This document shows positions 41,932-49,915 of a stretch of 49,915 nt of DNA, piece after piece (position 1 is the first letter of the stretch; each line of letters opens with the position of its first letter). Both the position numbers and the translations under genes were made by a program. The notes below the pieces were generated by a model. That model was given only the letters and a program-made list of their open reading frames with translations. It was not told where the DNA came from and searched no databases. Location: contig DATIQT010000118.1 in assembly GCA_035470525.1 (NCBI GenBank), positions 1-49,915 on the forward strand, in the 5' to 3' direction. Source of the DNA: CALXSC01 sp035470525 (GTDB taxonomy: Bacteria > Pseudomonadota > Alphaproteobacteria > Rickettsiales > UBA1997).

Positions 41932-44900
41932 TGAATATAGTTGATTTATCTATTAAAAGACCTATTTTTATGAGTTGTATAGCCATTGTTTTTATGGTTG
42001 TAGGTCTAAAAGCATATAAAATGCTTGGTGTTGATTTATTTCCTGATGTTACAATACCGGTTGTTTCTATTAAAACTACATATCAAGGAGCTGCGCCGAG
42101 GGAAATTGAAACCCAAGTTACAAAATATATAGAAGATGAAGTAAATACTATTTCTGGATTGAAAAGAATAACTTCAGAAAATTATGACTCATTGAGTGTT
42201 GTAATTGCGGAATTTAAACTTGGTACTGATGTAAAATATGCTGAACAAGAAGTTAGAAATAAGGTAAGTCTTATAGAGCATAAATTGCCAGATGATGCTG
42301 ATAAACCAATTATAGAAAGGGTTGACCCAAATGATCAACCAGTTATAGTTTTAGCTTTAAAAGCTGATGGACTTTCTGAGTCTGAATTGTATGATGTTGC
42401 TGATTTATTTGTAAAGACTAAGTTGGAACAGGTAAATGACGTTGGTTCTGTTGATATTATTGGCGGTAGACAAAGAGAAATTCATGTCATTCTCGATAGA
42501 GATGTTTTGAAGGAAAGAGAATTGTCTGCTTCTGCTGTATCTCAGAGACTTTCTGGAGCTGGTGAAAATATTTCAAGTGGAAAAGTTAATAGCGGAAATA
42601 AGGAAATTGCTTTTAAAAGTCTTGGTGAGTTTGGAAACTTGAAAGATGTTGGAGATACTGTGATTAATCTTTATAATAATGATAATCCAACAAGAATTAA
42701 AGATATAGCTACTGTAGAAGATACTTTGGAAGATGAGAGTAGTAGGGTTTATATGAATGGTGAAAAAGTATTAACTTTGCGTGTTTTTAAACAATCAGGA
42801 ACTAATACTTTGGCGGTTGTCAATGGTATTAAAAATAATTTTGATAAGATAAATTCTGAACTTTCTACAATGAAAGGCTCTCCGCGTATTGAATTGATAA
42901 GAGATGGTGGAAGAACTATACAGATGAACGTTAATGATGTTTTTGAAACTATAATAATAACTATTATTTTAACTATTATTGTTATTTATTTATTCTTGCA
43001 AAGCGTGTCTTCTACATTCATTGTGTCAACTGCTATTCCAGTTGCCTTGATTGGTGCGTTTGCATTAATGTTAATCTCAAATTTTACGGTGAATATTATT
43101 AGTTTACTGGCATTGAGTTTGGCTGTGGGTATGGTTATAGATGACGCTATTTTGATTAAAGAGAACGTTTATAGACATGCAGAAATGGGTTATAAAGGTA
43201 AAGAAGCAGCTAGTATTGGTTCTAAACAAGTATTTTTTGCGGTGTTAGCAACAAGTTCCACATTATTAGCGGTTTATGTTCCTGTCGCTTTCATGAAAGG
43301 TGTAATAGGACAATTCTTGAAACAGTTTGGACTTGTTATAGCCTTTACGACGATTATAAGTACACTTAATGCTATTACGATGTCGCCTATGCTTTCTGCA
43401 TATTTGCCAGATAAAATAGAGAGCGAAGAAGAGAAAAAAAGAAGTTTAAAACATAAATTTTTATCTTGGTTTGATGCGTTACAGTCATTAGCTTTAAAAG
43501 GATATTTAAAAGTTCTTAATATAGCTTTAAAAGCACCTTTAATAACGATATTAATCGCTGTCAGTATATTTTTTACTAGTATTTTTATATCAAAATATAT
43601 TCCTAAAACATTCTTGCCTACAGATGATAGTGGAGAATTTGTTATAAATTTTGAATTGCCTGCTGGTTCAAACGTTGAAGCTACTTCACAAGCTGGTTTG
43701 AGAATAAATGATATTTTGAAGCAAGATAAAATTATTGATACTTTATTAATAACTGTTGGTGGTGATAATGAAGTTAATAAGGGAAATATTTATGTAAAAT
43801 TAATTCCTTTTGAGAAAAGAAAACATATTAGCACAACACAGGAAAGAGAGAAGGTTAGACAAGCTTTATCTTCAATAAATGATTTTATAGTTCAGGTTAC
43901 AAATTATAGCCAAACTGGTAGTAGTGAAAGACCATTTTCAATAAACTTAGTTGGTTATGATATGGACGAATTAAAGAAATATGCTAATTTGTTTATGGAT
44001 AAAATTAAGAGTGATCCTAGATTTGTTGAGCCTGATACTAACTATAGAGATGGAAAGCCAGAACTTCAAATTGACTTACTTCCAAAGAAAGCTGAAGAAT
44101 ATGGTATTACGACTTCTGGACTTGGATCTGAACTTAAGGCTGAAGTTGAAGGTTTAACGCCTGCGAAGTATAAAATAAATGGAAATGAGTATGATATTAG
44201 GGTTAGATTGAAGGAGGAACAACGACATCTTAATGATAATTTTGATAAAATTTACATACCGAATATAAATAATAGGTTAATAAAATTATCTGATGTAGCA
44301 ACCGCTAATATGACTATTGGTGCTAGTGTTATTAATAGACAAGATAAAGGTAGATATATACAAATATCTTCAGAAATAGCAAAAGGAGTTGGTTCTGGTG
44401 ATTTAATGAAAGATGCACAAAATATTTTGAAAAATGATTTAAAATTGCCTCCAACAATTAAAATAGCATTTACTGGAACATCTGAAGAATTTAATGAGAT
44501 GGTTGATTCTTTTGGTTCTGCTATATTACTTGGAGTTCTGTTTACTTACTTGATATTAGCAAGTTTATATGAGTCATTTATAACACCTTTCACTATATTG
44601 GTTTCATTACCTTTAGCGATTTGTGGAGCTTTATTTGCTTTATTTATAACACAAGAATCTATAAACTTGATTTCTTTGCTTGGTATTGTGGTTTTAATAA
44701 GTTTGGCAACAAAAAGCGCTATTGTGTTAGTCGATTATACTAATCAAAAAATGTCTGAGGGTAAAGATAGAATACAAGCCTTAAAAGAAGCTTGTGAAAC
44801 TAGATTTAGACCTATTCTTATGAGTGCATTAGCTACGATTATTGGTATGATACCTATTGCTTTAGGAATGAGTGAGGTAGCAAGCCAAAGAGTTAGTATG

Positions 44901-45044
44901 GGTATTGTTGTAATTGGTGGTATGATGACAGCGACAATGTTTACATTGATTATAATACCTTGTGTGTTTATTTATATAGATAGATTTAGATTGTTTTTAG
45001 CAAAATTTGTAGCTAAGCTTTTTAAGTATAATGGAGAAAATTAA
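41931..45044 (+). CDS. RND-family (AcrB-like) efflux transporter
   Basis: The 1037-aa protein is a complete HAE1-type resistance-nodulation-division pump: an N-terminal helix with IKRPIFMSCIAIVFMVVGL, the PDVTIPVVSIKTTYQGAAPREIE porter region, and helix 4 with the Asp pair of the proton relay in AVGMVIDDAILIKENVYRH (about residue 405). Helix 10 has the Lys in ISLATKSAIVLVDYTNQ. It ends RFRPILMSALATIIGMIPIALG and a terminal membrane block. Its operon has an outer-membrane factor but no membrane-fusion protein, which RND pumps need; one must come from elsewhere. The miniature element at 45048 starts 4 nt after its stop codon. Confidence 0.93.
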   Translation: MNIVDLSIKRPIFMSCIAIVFMVVGLKAYKMLGVDLFPDVTIPVVSIKTTYQGAAPREIETQVTKYIEDEVNTISGLKRITSENYDSLSVVIAEFKLGTDVKYAEQEVRNKVSLIEHKLPDDADKPIIERVDPNDQPVIVLALKADGLSESELYDVADLFVKTKLEQVNDVGSVDIIGGRQREIHVILDRDVLKERELSASAVSQRLSGAGENISSGKVNSGNKEIAFKSLGEFGNLKDVGDTVINLYNNDNPTRIKDIATVEDTLEDESSRVYMNGEKVLTLRVFKQSGTNTLAVVNGIKNNFDKINSELSTMKGSPRIELIRDGGRTIQMNVNDVFETIIITIILTIIVIYLFLQSVSSTFIVSTAIPVALIGAFALMLISNFTVNIISLLALSLAVGMVIDDAILIKENVYRHAEMGYKGKEAASIGSKQVFFAVLATSSTLLAVYVPVAFMKGVIGQFLKQFGLVIAFTTIISTLNAITMSPMLSAYLPDKIESEEEKKRSLKHKFLSWFDALQSLALKGYLKVLNIALKAPLITILIAVSIFFTSIFISKYIPKTFLPTDDSGEFVINFELPAGSNVEATSQAGLRINDILKQDKIIDTLLITVGGDNEVNKGNIYVKLIPFEKRKHISTTQEREKVRQALSSINDFIVQVTNYSQTGSSERPFSINLVGYDMDELKKYANLFMDKIKSDPRFVEPDTNYRDGKPELQIDLLPKKAEEYGITTSGLGSELKAEVEGLTPAKYKINGNEYDIRVRLKEEQRHLNDNFDKIYIPNINNRLIKLSDVATANMTIGASVINRQDKGRYIQISSEIAKGVGSGDLMKDAQNILKNDLKLPPTIKIAFTGTSEEFNEMVDSFGSAILLGVLFTYLILASLYESFITPFTILVSLPLAICGALFALFITQESINLISLLGIVVLISLATKSAIVLVDYTNQKMSEGKDRIQALKEACETRFRPILMSALATIIGMIPIALGMSEVASQRVSMGIVVIGGMMTATMFTLIIIPCVFIYIDRFRLFLAKFVAKLFKYNGEN

Positions 45045-45047
45045 TAA

Positions 45048-45246
45048 TAGACCTCCTGCAAATAACTATATTTAGTCATTTAAACAAATTCTCCCAGTTT
45101 GTTCTGAATATGTGACTAAAGATAGTGTTGAATTATTGGAAAGTTAAGAGGTTTGCTGGAAACAGGTCTATTAAATACTTTGAAATATCCTTGTCTTTTT
45201 TGTAGAAATTATTTTTTGAGGAAAAATTTTATTTACAGGAGGTCTA
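45048..45246. mobile_element. Chimeric miniature element (199 bp)
   Basis: The left end TAGACCTCCTGCAAATA and right end TATTTACAGGAGGTCTA (one change) frame two parts. The first (45048-45170) ends in TTGCTGGAAACAGGTCTA, the same terminus as the IS5-family remnant at window start, and has an inner TATTTAGTCA/TGACTAAAGATA dyad. The second (45183-45246) matches the left half of the element at 40150-40326, inverted. It looks like a hybrid of IS end and miniature element. Confidence 0.85.
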
Positions 45247-45297
45247 TTAGAACTTCAAACTTTAAAATAACTTTTGTAGTGTAGATTTCTAAAACAA

Positions 45298-45334
45298 AAT
45301 AACTCCTATTATCTTGAGATAATTAGGAGTTATT
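45298..45334. terminator. Bidirectional terminator between the RND operon and RNase E/G
   Basis: AATAACTCCTA pairs with TAGGAGTTATT. The stem continues inward with TTATCT/AGATAA, leaving a 2-nt loop and one bulge. T/A runs on both sides serve the convergent genes. Confidence 0.88.
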
Positions 45335-45355
45335 ATAATTGTAACTTATAAATTA

Positions 45356-47347
45356 TTAATTCATTCCAAAAAGTTTTTTAAACCAATTATTTTTCTTTTG
45401 ATTGCAATTATTGTTGTTATTGTTATTAATTTTGTATTTGTTAAATTGTTTTTTGTTGTTTACTCTTCTTAGATTGTTTTTATTATTGTTTCCATAACTT
45501 TCATTATCAAACTTGTATTTTTTGATTTCGTTATTGCTTACGGAATATAAATTGTCATCATTGAAATTGGAATTAACTTTGCCTGTTTTTTCTTGAGGGT
45601 CTAATTCTTTTTTCTCGTCTGGAGTTAAACCTTTTCTTTTCTTTAGATTGTAATTATTGTCTTCCATTGTTGAATTTTCTTCAACAAATATATAAACATT
45701 GTAATCTTTTTCTATCTGATAAATGGTTTTTCTTTTGAAATTTAATAAGTAATTTGCTAATTCAGAGGTTGTTTCAACGGTTATGATATTTATTTGTTTG
45801 TCTAATGTAGCATATTTGATGGCTCTTAAAATACTCATAGCTATAATTTCTTTGGCTTTGATTTTGCCTTTTCCTTTGCATCTAGGGCAAACTTCACTGG
45901 TTCTTTCCATGAAGCTAGCACCGAGTCTTTGTCTTGATAATTCCATTAAACCGAAAGCACTTAATCTAGCAATTTGTATTCTTGCTTTGTCGCTCATCAT
46001 TGCATCTCTCATGGCTTTTTCAACAAGCCTTCTATTTTTTATTTCAAACATGTCAATGAAGTCAATAACTACAAGTCCGGCTAAGTCTCTTAATTTTAAT
46101 TGTTTTGCAATTTCTTTTGCCGCTTCAATGTTTGTCGCAGTAGCCATTTCTTCAACACCCTTCTCTTTTATGGCTTTTGCGGAGTTTACATCTATGGCAA
46201 CTAAGGCTTCGGTTTGATCTATAACAATAGAACCACCGGATGGTAAATTTACTTTGTTATTATATAATTCTAATAATTGATTTTCAACACTATATCTTTG
46301 AAATAATGGGGTTTTATCATTGTGTAATCTGATGTTTGGATTTTTGTCTGTTTCAATTATTTTTAATAAACCTTTAACTAATTTATATACTTCTTCACCT
46401 TCAACAATAATTTCGTCAACATCATCGGTGTATAAATCTCTTATGGTTCTTTTGATAATATCGTCTTCCGCATGTATGAAAGTAAAGGCTTTTGATTCTA
46501 GTGCTGTATCTTTAATTGCGTTCCATAATCTTAATAAGTATAAATAATCTTTTAAAATTTCTTCTGGCTTCTTTCCAACACCAGCTGTTCTTAAAATAAT
46601 GGACTTATCGGAAGAAACGTTTAAACTTCTTAAAATACTTTTTAGTATTTTCCTATCGTTTATATTTGTAACTTTTTTAGAAACACCGCCTCTTTCTGGG
46701 CTGTTGACCATTAAAACACAATATTTTCCAGCAATTGAAATATATGTGGTCATTGCTACACCTTTATTTCCTCTTTCTTCTTTTAAAACTTGAACTAAAA
46801 CAAATTGTCCTTCCTTGATAACATCTTCAATTTTGTATTGAGAATAATCATGATAACCAACACCACCTTCTGTTTCTTCATCAACTGGATAATTTGATAT
46901 TTCCATATTATTGTTTTCGTCTTCAGTTGAAAAAGTTGATACTTCTTCAATGCTGTTTTCTGGTTTTTCGGAAATGTTATTTTGATTGTCTGTCTGTGTT
47001 TCGTTTTCCTGTAAATTTTCTATAATATTTTCTTTAATTGGATTATTAACTTCATTATTTTGGAAAAATTTAACTTTTTTTAAATCTTTAATTTCCTCTT
47101 TTGGAATATTATAATAATCTGGATGAATATCAGAAAATGGTAAAAAACCATGTTTATCACCACCGTATTCAATAAAAGCTGCCTGTAATGATGGTTCAAT
47201 TCTAGTAATTTTAGCTAAATAAATATTACCTTTTAATTGTTTAAAATTAAAATCTTCTCTATCATAATCTTCTAAAACACCATCTGATAATAGTGCAACT
47301 CTTGTTTCTTCCTTAAATGCCCCATCTATTAAAATCTTCTTATTCAT
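45356..47347 (-). CDS. Ribonuclease E/G
   Basis: This endoribonuclease processes rRNA and decays mRNA. The 663-aa protein shows the S1 region with LKGNIYLAKITRIEPSLQAAF and GGDKHGFLPFSDI, interrupted by an acidic insert (about 95-165, as in alphaproteobacterial RNase E). Catalytic aspartates lie in VAIDVNSAKA (about 382) and LVVIDFIDM (about 426). The zinc-link is CPRCKGKGKI (about 485). The C-terminal tail of some 100 residues is low-complexity, rich in Asn and Lys (KYKINNNNNNNCNQKK). That is much shorter than the RNase E scaffold, so it is an intermediate RNase E/G form. A long AT-rich leader precedes it. Confidence 0.93.
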   Translation of the reverse strand: MNKKILIDGAFKEETRVALLSDGVLEDYDREDFNFKQLKGNIYLAKITRIEPSLQAAFIEYGGDKHGFLPFSDIHPDYYNIPKEEIKDLKKVKFFQNNEVNNPIKENIIENLQENETQTDNQNNISEKPENSIEEVSTFSTEDENNNMEISNYPVDEETEGGVGYHDYSQYKIEDVIKEGQFVLVQVLKEERGNKGVAMTTYISIAGKYCVLMVNSPERGGVSKKVTNINDRKILKSILRSLNVSSDKSIILRTAGVGKKPEEILKDYLYLLRLWNAIKDTALESKAFTFIHAEDDIIKRTIRDLYTDDVDEIIVEGEEVYKLVKGLLKIIETDKNPNIRLHNDKTPLFQRYSVENQLLELYNNKVNLPSGGSIVIDQTEALVAIDVNSAKAIKEKGVEEMATATNIEAAKEIAKQLKLRDLAGLVVIDFIDMFEIKNRRLVEKAMRDAMMSDKARIQIARLSAFGLMELSRQRLGASFMERTSEVCPRCKGKGKIKAKEIIAMSILRAIKYATLDKQINIITVETTSELANYLLNFKRKTIYQIEKDYNVYIFVEENSTMEDNNYNLKKRKGLTPDEKKELDPQEKTGKVNSNFNDDNLYSVSNNEIKKYKFDNESYGNNNKNNLRRVNNKKQFNKYKINNNNNNNCNQKKNNWFKKLFGMN

Positions 47348-47640
47348 ATTCTCTCATCTTCTTTTAAAACATTGCATAATGCGATATTTGGCAAAAGCTA
47401 TTATAAACAATAATACAACAAATTCTCTACAAACCATACCAAAACTGCTTACTTGCAATGCAAATTAATAAATATATAAATGCCTTATAAAATATTGCAA
47501 ATAAATAACATATATAAAAATATGTTGTTCATAGACTAGATTAAAATATTAAAAAAACAACAAGAAATATAAAATTTTAAAAAAAACTTTATTTTTATTA
47601 TTTTTACTATAGTTTTATATTATGGAAATTTTTTGTAGCT
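47348..47640. promoter_or_regulatory. Divergent promoter region between RNase E/G and the ankyrin gene
   Basis: About 290 bases separate the divergent genes. On the minus strand a TTGCAA with AT-rich -10 near 47480-47510 could drive RNase E/G, giving a leader of over 100 nt. An AACATATATAAAAATATGTT hairpin lies at about 47507-47527. On the plus strand TATAGTTTTATATTATGG is near the ankyrin start. I see no RNA gene. Confidence 0.4.
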
Positions 47641-48981
47641 ATGTTAAATAAAAAACTTTTTCTAATTATTTATATTTTTGTTTCAAGTTTCAGTCAAGTT
47701 TTTGGAGCTGATGAGGGTTATTTTGATGTACAAAATGGTTCAGAATATTTAGGTTTTGCAAATATGAATAAAGAATTTAATATAAATTCTTTAATGAATA
47801 GTGCAATGGTTAATGATTATAAAGCAACTAAAATATTTATTGCTTCGGGTGCTGATGTTAATGAAGTTAATATAGCTAATGTTTCAGCATTACACTTAGC
47901 CGCTAGAAATTATGCTTACGAGTCAGCAAAAGTCTTGATAGAGAATGATGCAAAAGTTAATGCAATAGATTTAGAAGGTTGGACACCTTTAATGAGAGCT
48001 AGTTTAAATGGTGATAAAAAAATAATGGAATTATTAATATCTAATGGAGCAAATATTTGGGCTCAAAATAAATTTGGTGATACAGCTTTAGTTCATACAG
48101 CAATGGCAGATTGTTATGAATGTGGAAAATTAATAATGGAGCAAAAAAATGAACAAACAACTTTAGTCAAAATCCAAGCTAGAAAGTCTTTAAATATTGC
48201 TAAAAAGAAATATAATAAAGAATTTATTGATTTGTTAACAAAATATTTATCTGATGGTACAACATTAACAATATCAACATTGGAGGAAAGTGATGATATA
48301 AATAAAATTAAAAATATTGAAAATACAGATATAGTTACAGAAGAAAATATTACAAAAATAATATATAAATTCTTAGGTAAAAGTATTACAGCATCTGAAT
48401 TAGAAGAAATTAATAGAAGTATGAAAATTAACAAAGGACAAGAAAAGAAAAAAGAAATAAAAATAGACAAGAAATCGTCTAATATTGTTTCAGATAAAAA
48501 TGAGATAAATGTTAATGAAGTAAAAAATACTATTGTTAAAGAAGAAGATAAAGGTGAAAATCAAAAAGATAGAAAAGTAGTTCCTGTTATTTTAGAAAAA
48601 AACAACAATGTTGAAAAAGAAAATTCTGTAAAAAAACAAATAGAAACAGTTAAGGTTGAAGAAAAAACTGAAAAGAAATTTGTTTTGCAAAAAGGAAAAA
48701 CTCCTATAGTTATTGAAAAAGTAGAAAGTACTGAAACAACAAAAGAAGAAACAGAAACAAAACCAGATAAGAAAAAGATGAAATTGCAAACAATAGAAAA
48801 TAAAACTACAGAAGTTATAGATAAAAATTCAAGCAAGACAGCACTTGAAGAACAAATGATTGAAAAAAGCCAAAATATAAAACCAGTAGCAAAACCTATT
48901 GTTGAAGAAAAAATAGAGGAAGAAACTCCTACTTTAATATATAATCTTAAAAGTGATGAAAATATTTTAAATAAAAAATAG
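47641..48981 (+). CDS. Secreted ankyrin-repeat protein with charged low-complexity tail
   Basis: The 446-aa protein has a Sec signal peptide (KLFLIIYIFVSSFSQVFGA). Four ankyrin repeats at about residues 50-170 follow (MVNDYKATKIFIASGADVNE; SALHLAARNYAYESAKVLIE; GWTPLMRASLNGDKKIMELL; FGDTALVHTAMADCYECGKL). From about 200 to the end the protein is lysine- and glutamate-rich with repeated EKK/VEK/TEK blocks. Ankyrin repeats mediate protein binding. With a signal peptide this would act in the periplasm or outside the cell, perhaps on host proteins, which is inference. No sorting signal was found. It is 75 nt ahead of rsmE on the same strand. Confidence 0.85.
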   Translation: MLNKKLFLIIYIFVSSFSQVFGADEGYFDVQNGSEYLGFANMNKEFNINSLMNSAMVNDYKATKIFIASGADVNEVNIANVSALHLAARNYAYESAKVLIENDAKVNAIDLEGWTPLMRASLNGDKKIMELLISNGANIWAQNKFGDTALVHTAMADCYECGKLIMEQKNEQTTLVKIQARKSLNIAKKKYNKEFIDLLTKYLSDGTTLTISTLEESDDINKIKNIENTDIVTEENITKIIYKFLGKSITASELEEINRSMKINKGQEKKKEIKIDKKSSNIVSDKNEINVNEVKNTIVKEEDKGENQKDRKVVPVILEKNNNVEKENSVKKQIETVKVEEKTEKKFVLQKGKTPIVIEKVESTETTKEETETKPDKKKMKLQTIENKTTEVIDKNSSKTALEEQMIEKSQNIKPVAKPIVEEKIEEETPTLIYNLKSDENILNKK

Positions 48982-49056
48982 ATCTTCTAAAAAACAATGT
49001 GAGATAAGTATATTTAATATGATTTTTAAAAAAGAAAATATTTATATCGAGGATTT

Positions 49057-49767
49057 ATGTTAAGAATATTCCTTAAAGAAGATTTAGAAATTAATAAAGA
49101 AATTAAAATAACCGATAAATTACATCATTATATTGTTAATGTAATGAGATGCAAAATTAATGATAAAATATCTATTGTTAATGGGAAAGATGGAGAATTT
49201 TCAGCACAAATTATTTTCATAAATAATAAATACTGTATTTTAAGAATAGAAAAAAAGACTAAAGATTATATTAAAGAAAATTTTTTAGGACTTATTTTTG
49301 CTCCAATTCAAAAAATAGATTTAGTATTAAAAAGTGCAACGGAATTAGGAACTACAGATTTTTTTCCAATAAACACTGATTTTACAAATAAAAATATATT
49401 AAAAATAAATAAATTTGAAGGAAATATTATTGAAGCTATAGAACAAAGTGAAAGATTGGATTTTCCAAATATTCATAAAATTTGTTCTTTAATAGAAATA
49501 TTGGAAAAACTAAAAAATGAAGATTCATTAATATTTTTCTGTGAAGAAAGAACAGGACAAAATTCAATAAAAGAAATTTTAACAAATATTAATATTTCTA
49601 ATAAAAAAATATACACATTAATTGGTCCAGAAGGTGGTTTCTCAAATAAAGAAAAAGAATTAATTAATTCATATAAAAATATTATTTCTGTTAGTTTAGG
49701 AGACACAATACTTAGAACGGAAACAGCAACTATTGCTATTATAAGTATTTTAAAAAATTTTTTTTAG
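49057..49767 (+). CDS. rsmE: 16S rRNA (uracil-1498-N3)-methyltransferase
   Basis: RsmE is a SPOUT methyltransferase for U1498 of 16S rRNA. The 236-aa protein has an N-terminal PUA-like part (LHHYIVNVMRCKINDKISIVNGKDGEF) and the knot with FAPIQKIDLVLKSATELG, EAIEQSERLDFP and LIGPEGGFSNKE, ending SLGDTILRTETATIAIISIL, the family hallmark. The ATG at 49057 has GAGGA upstream as a ribosome binding site. The gene ends 9 nt before the palindromic repeat copy. Confidence 0.96.
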   Translation: MLRIFLKEDLEINKEIKITDKLHHYIVNVMRCKINDKISIVNGKDGEFSAQIIFINNKYCILRIEKKTKDYIKENFLGLIFAPIQKIDLVLKSATELGTTDFFPINTDFTNKNILKINKFEGNIIEAIEQSERLDFPNIHKICSLIEILEKLKNEDSLIFFCEERTGQNSIKEILTNINISNKKIYTLIGPEGGFSNKEKELINSYKNIISVSLGDTILRTETATIAIISILKNFF

Positions 49768-49776
49768 AAAAAATAA

Positions 49777-49915
49777 TATAGTCAAACAACTTTCACTTAA
49801 CCACTAAATAAACCGCTTTTGCAAAAATATACAAGGAGATTTAAAATTTTATTGCGATAGCGTATAACTTAATACGGTGAGACAATAAAATTTTAGAGCG
49901 ACGAAGGGTGATTAA
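49777..49915. repeat. Second copy of the palindromic repeat unit, cut by the window end
   Basis: The left arm starts TATAGTCAAACAACTTTCAC at 49777, as at 14014, but differs from the first copy in its inner part. The core (about 49822-49915) is nearly identical to 14061-14153, and its inner dyad TAAAATTTTATTG/CAATAAAATTTTA is perfect here. No TAGACCTCC terminus precedes it, so the palindromic unit can exist apart from the miniature element. Confidence 0.9.

Noticed and set aside
45783..46217. 144-codon plus-strand frame inside RNase E/G
   Set aside because: It is antisense to catalytic-domain coding sequence with full motif support.

Overview
The window looks like a small, AT-rich chromosome segment of a Gram-negative alphaproteobacterium. 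The evidence is an LptD-type outer-membrane LPS translocon, an alphaproteobacterial AddA, an IalB-family periplasmic protein, the alphaproteobacterial form of DnaX (its conserved C-terminal tail is kept), a TolC/AcrB-type pump and RNase E/G. A pyruvate-formate-lyase-activating radical SAM enzyme argues for anaerobic or fermentative metabolism, which is unusual for classical Rickettsiales and fits gut- or protist-associated alphaproteobacteria better. The taxonomic placement is inference, because no rRNA is present.

Layout. 1-138 is the decayed 3' end of an IS5-family transposase with its terminal inverted repeat. 219-6219 holds addA (-), rpmE (+), an EF-hand protein (-) and the overlapping coaE/tilS/small membrane protein run (-). 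6276-8561 is lptD (-), whose signal-peptide region carries an in-frame GC-rich palindromic repeat pair. 8653-13772 has dnaX, an unknown coiled-coil/membrane protein, tRNA-Leu(GAG) (-), a nitronate monooxygenase-like flavoprotein, a 48-aa membrane ORF, an IalB-like protein and rlmH. 13816-14217 is a nested repeat element. 14276-19772 has a proline iminopeptidase-like hydrolase, MerR and an AI-2E-type permease (-), prfA (+) and htpG (-) with a heat-shock-type promoter. 20047-25371 has a lipase-LysM protein, an NlpD-like LysM/LytM lipoprotein, a TrmA/RlmD-family methyltransferase and dnaA. 25558-28882 encodes three GH130 modules in two overlapping genes. 28957-33825 has grpE (heat-shock-type promoter), pflA, a tiny lipoprotein, a HIT protein, a YfgM-like TPR protein, a DUF2628-like protein, truB, a two-TM protein and yajQ. 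34053-36338 has a short transcription unit encoding a 9-aa peptide and ending in a terminator, followed by a C5-methyltransferase/restriction-endonuclease pair whose last gene overlaps dnaE. 40150-45246 holds a TolC/AcrB operon bracketed by two miniature elements. 45356-49767 has RNase E/G (-), a secreted ankyrin protein and rsmE. The window ends inside a second copy of the palindromic repeat.

How it works together. Most genes are housekeeping: replication (dnaA, dnaE, dnaX), translation and RNA modification (prfA, tilS, truB, rlmH, rsmE, rpmE), folding (htpG, grpE) and envelope (lptD, NlpD-like, RND pump). The accessory layer is the R-M pair, the GH130 genes, the lipase-LysM and ankyrin proteins, and three interlocking families of small repeats. 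The repeats sit only in intergenic space, except for the pair inside lptD.

Most interesting are (i) the 189-bp palindromic unit with 47-nt arms, a conserved structured core and a second copy cut by the window edge, which makes a direct prediction about the next bases; (ii) the promoter/strong-SD/9-codon ORF/hairpin/terminator unit before the R-M genes; and (iii) altered DNA-contact residues in the DnaA domain IV signature.
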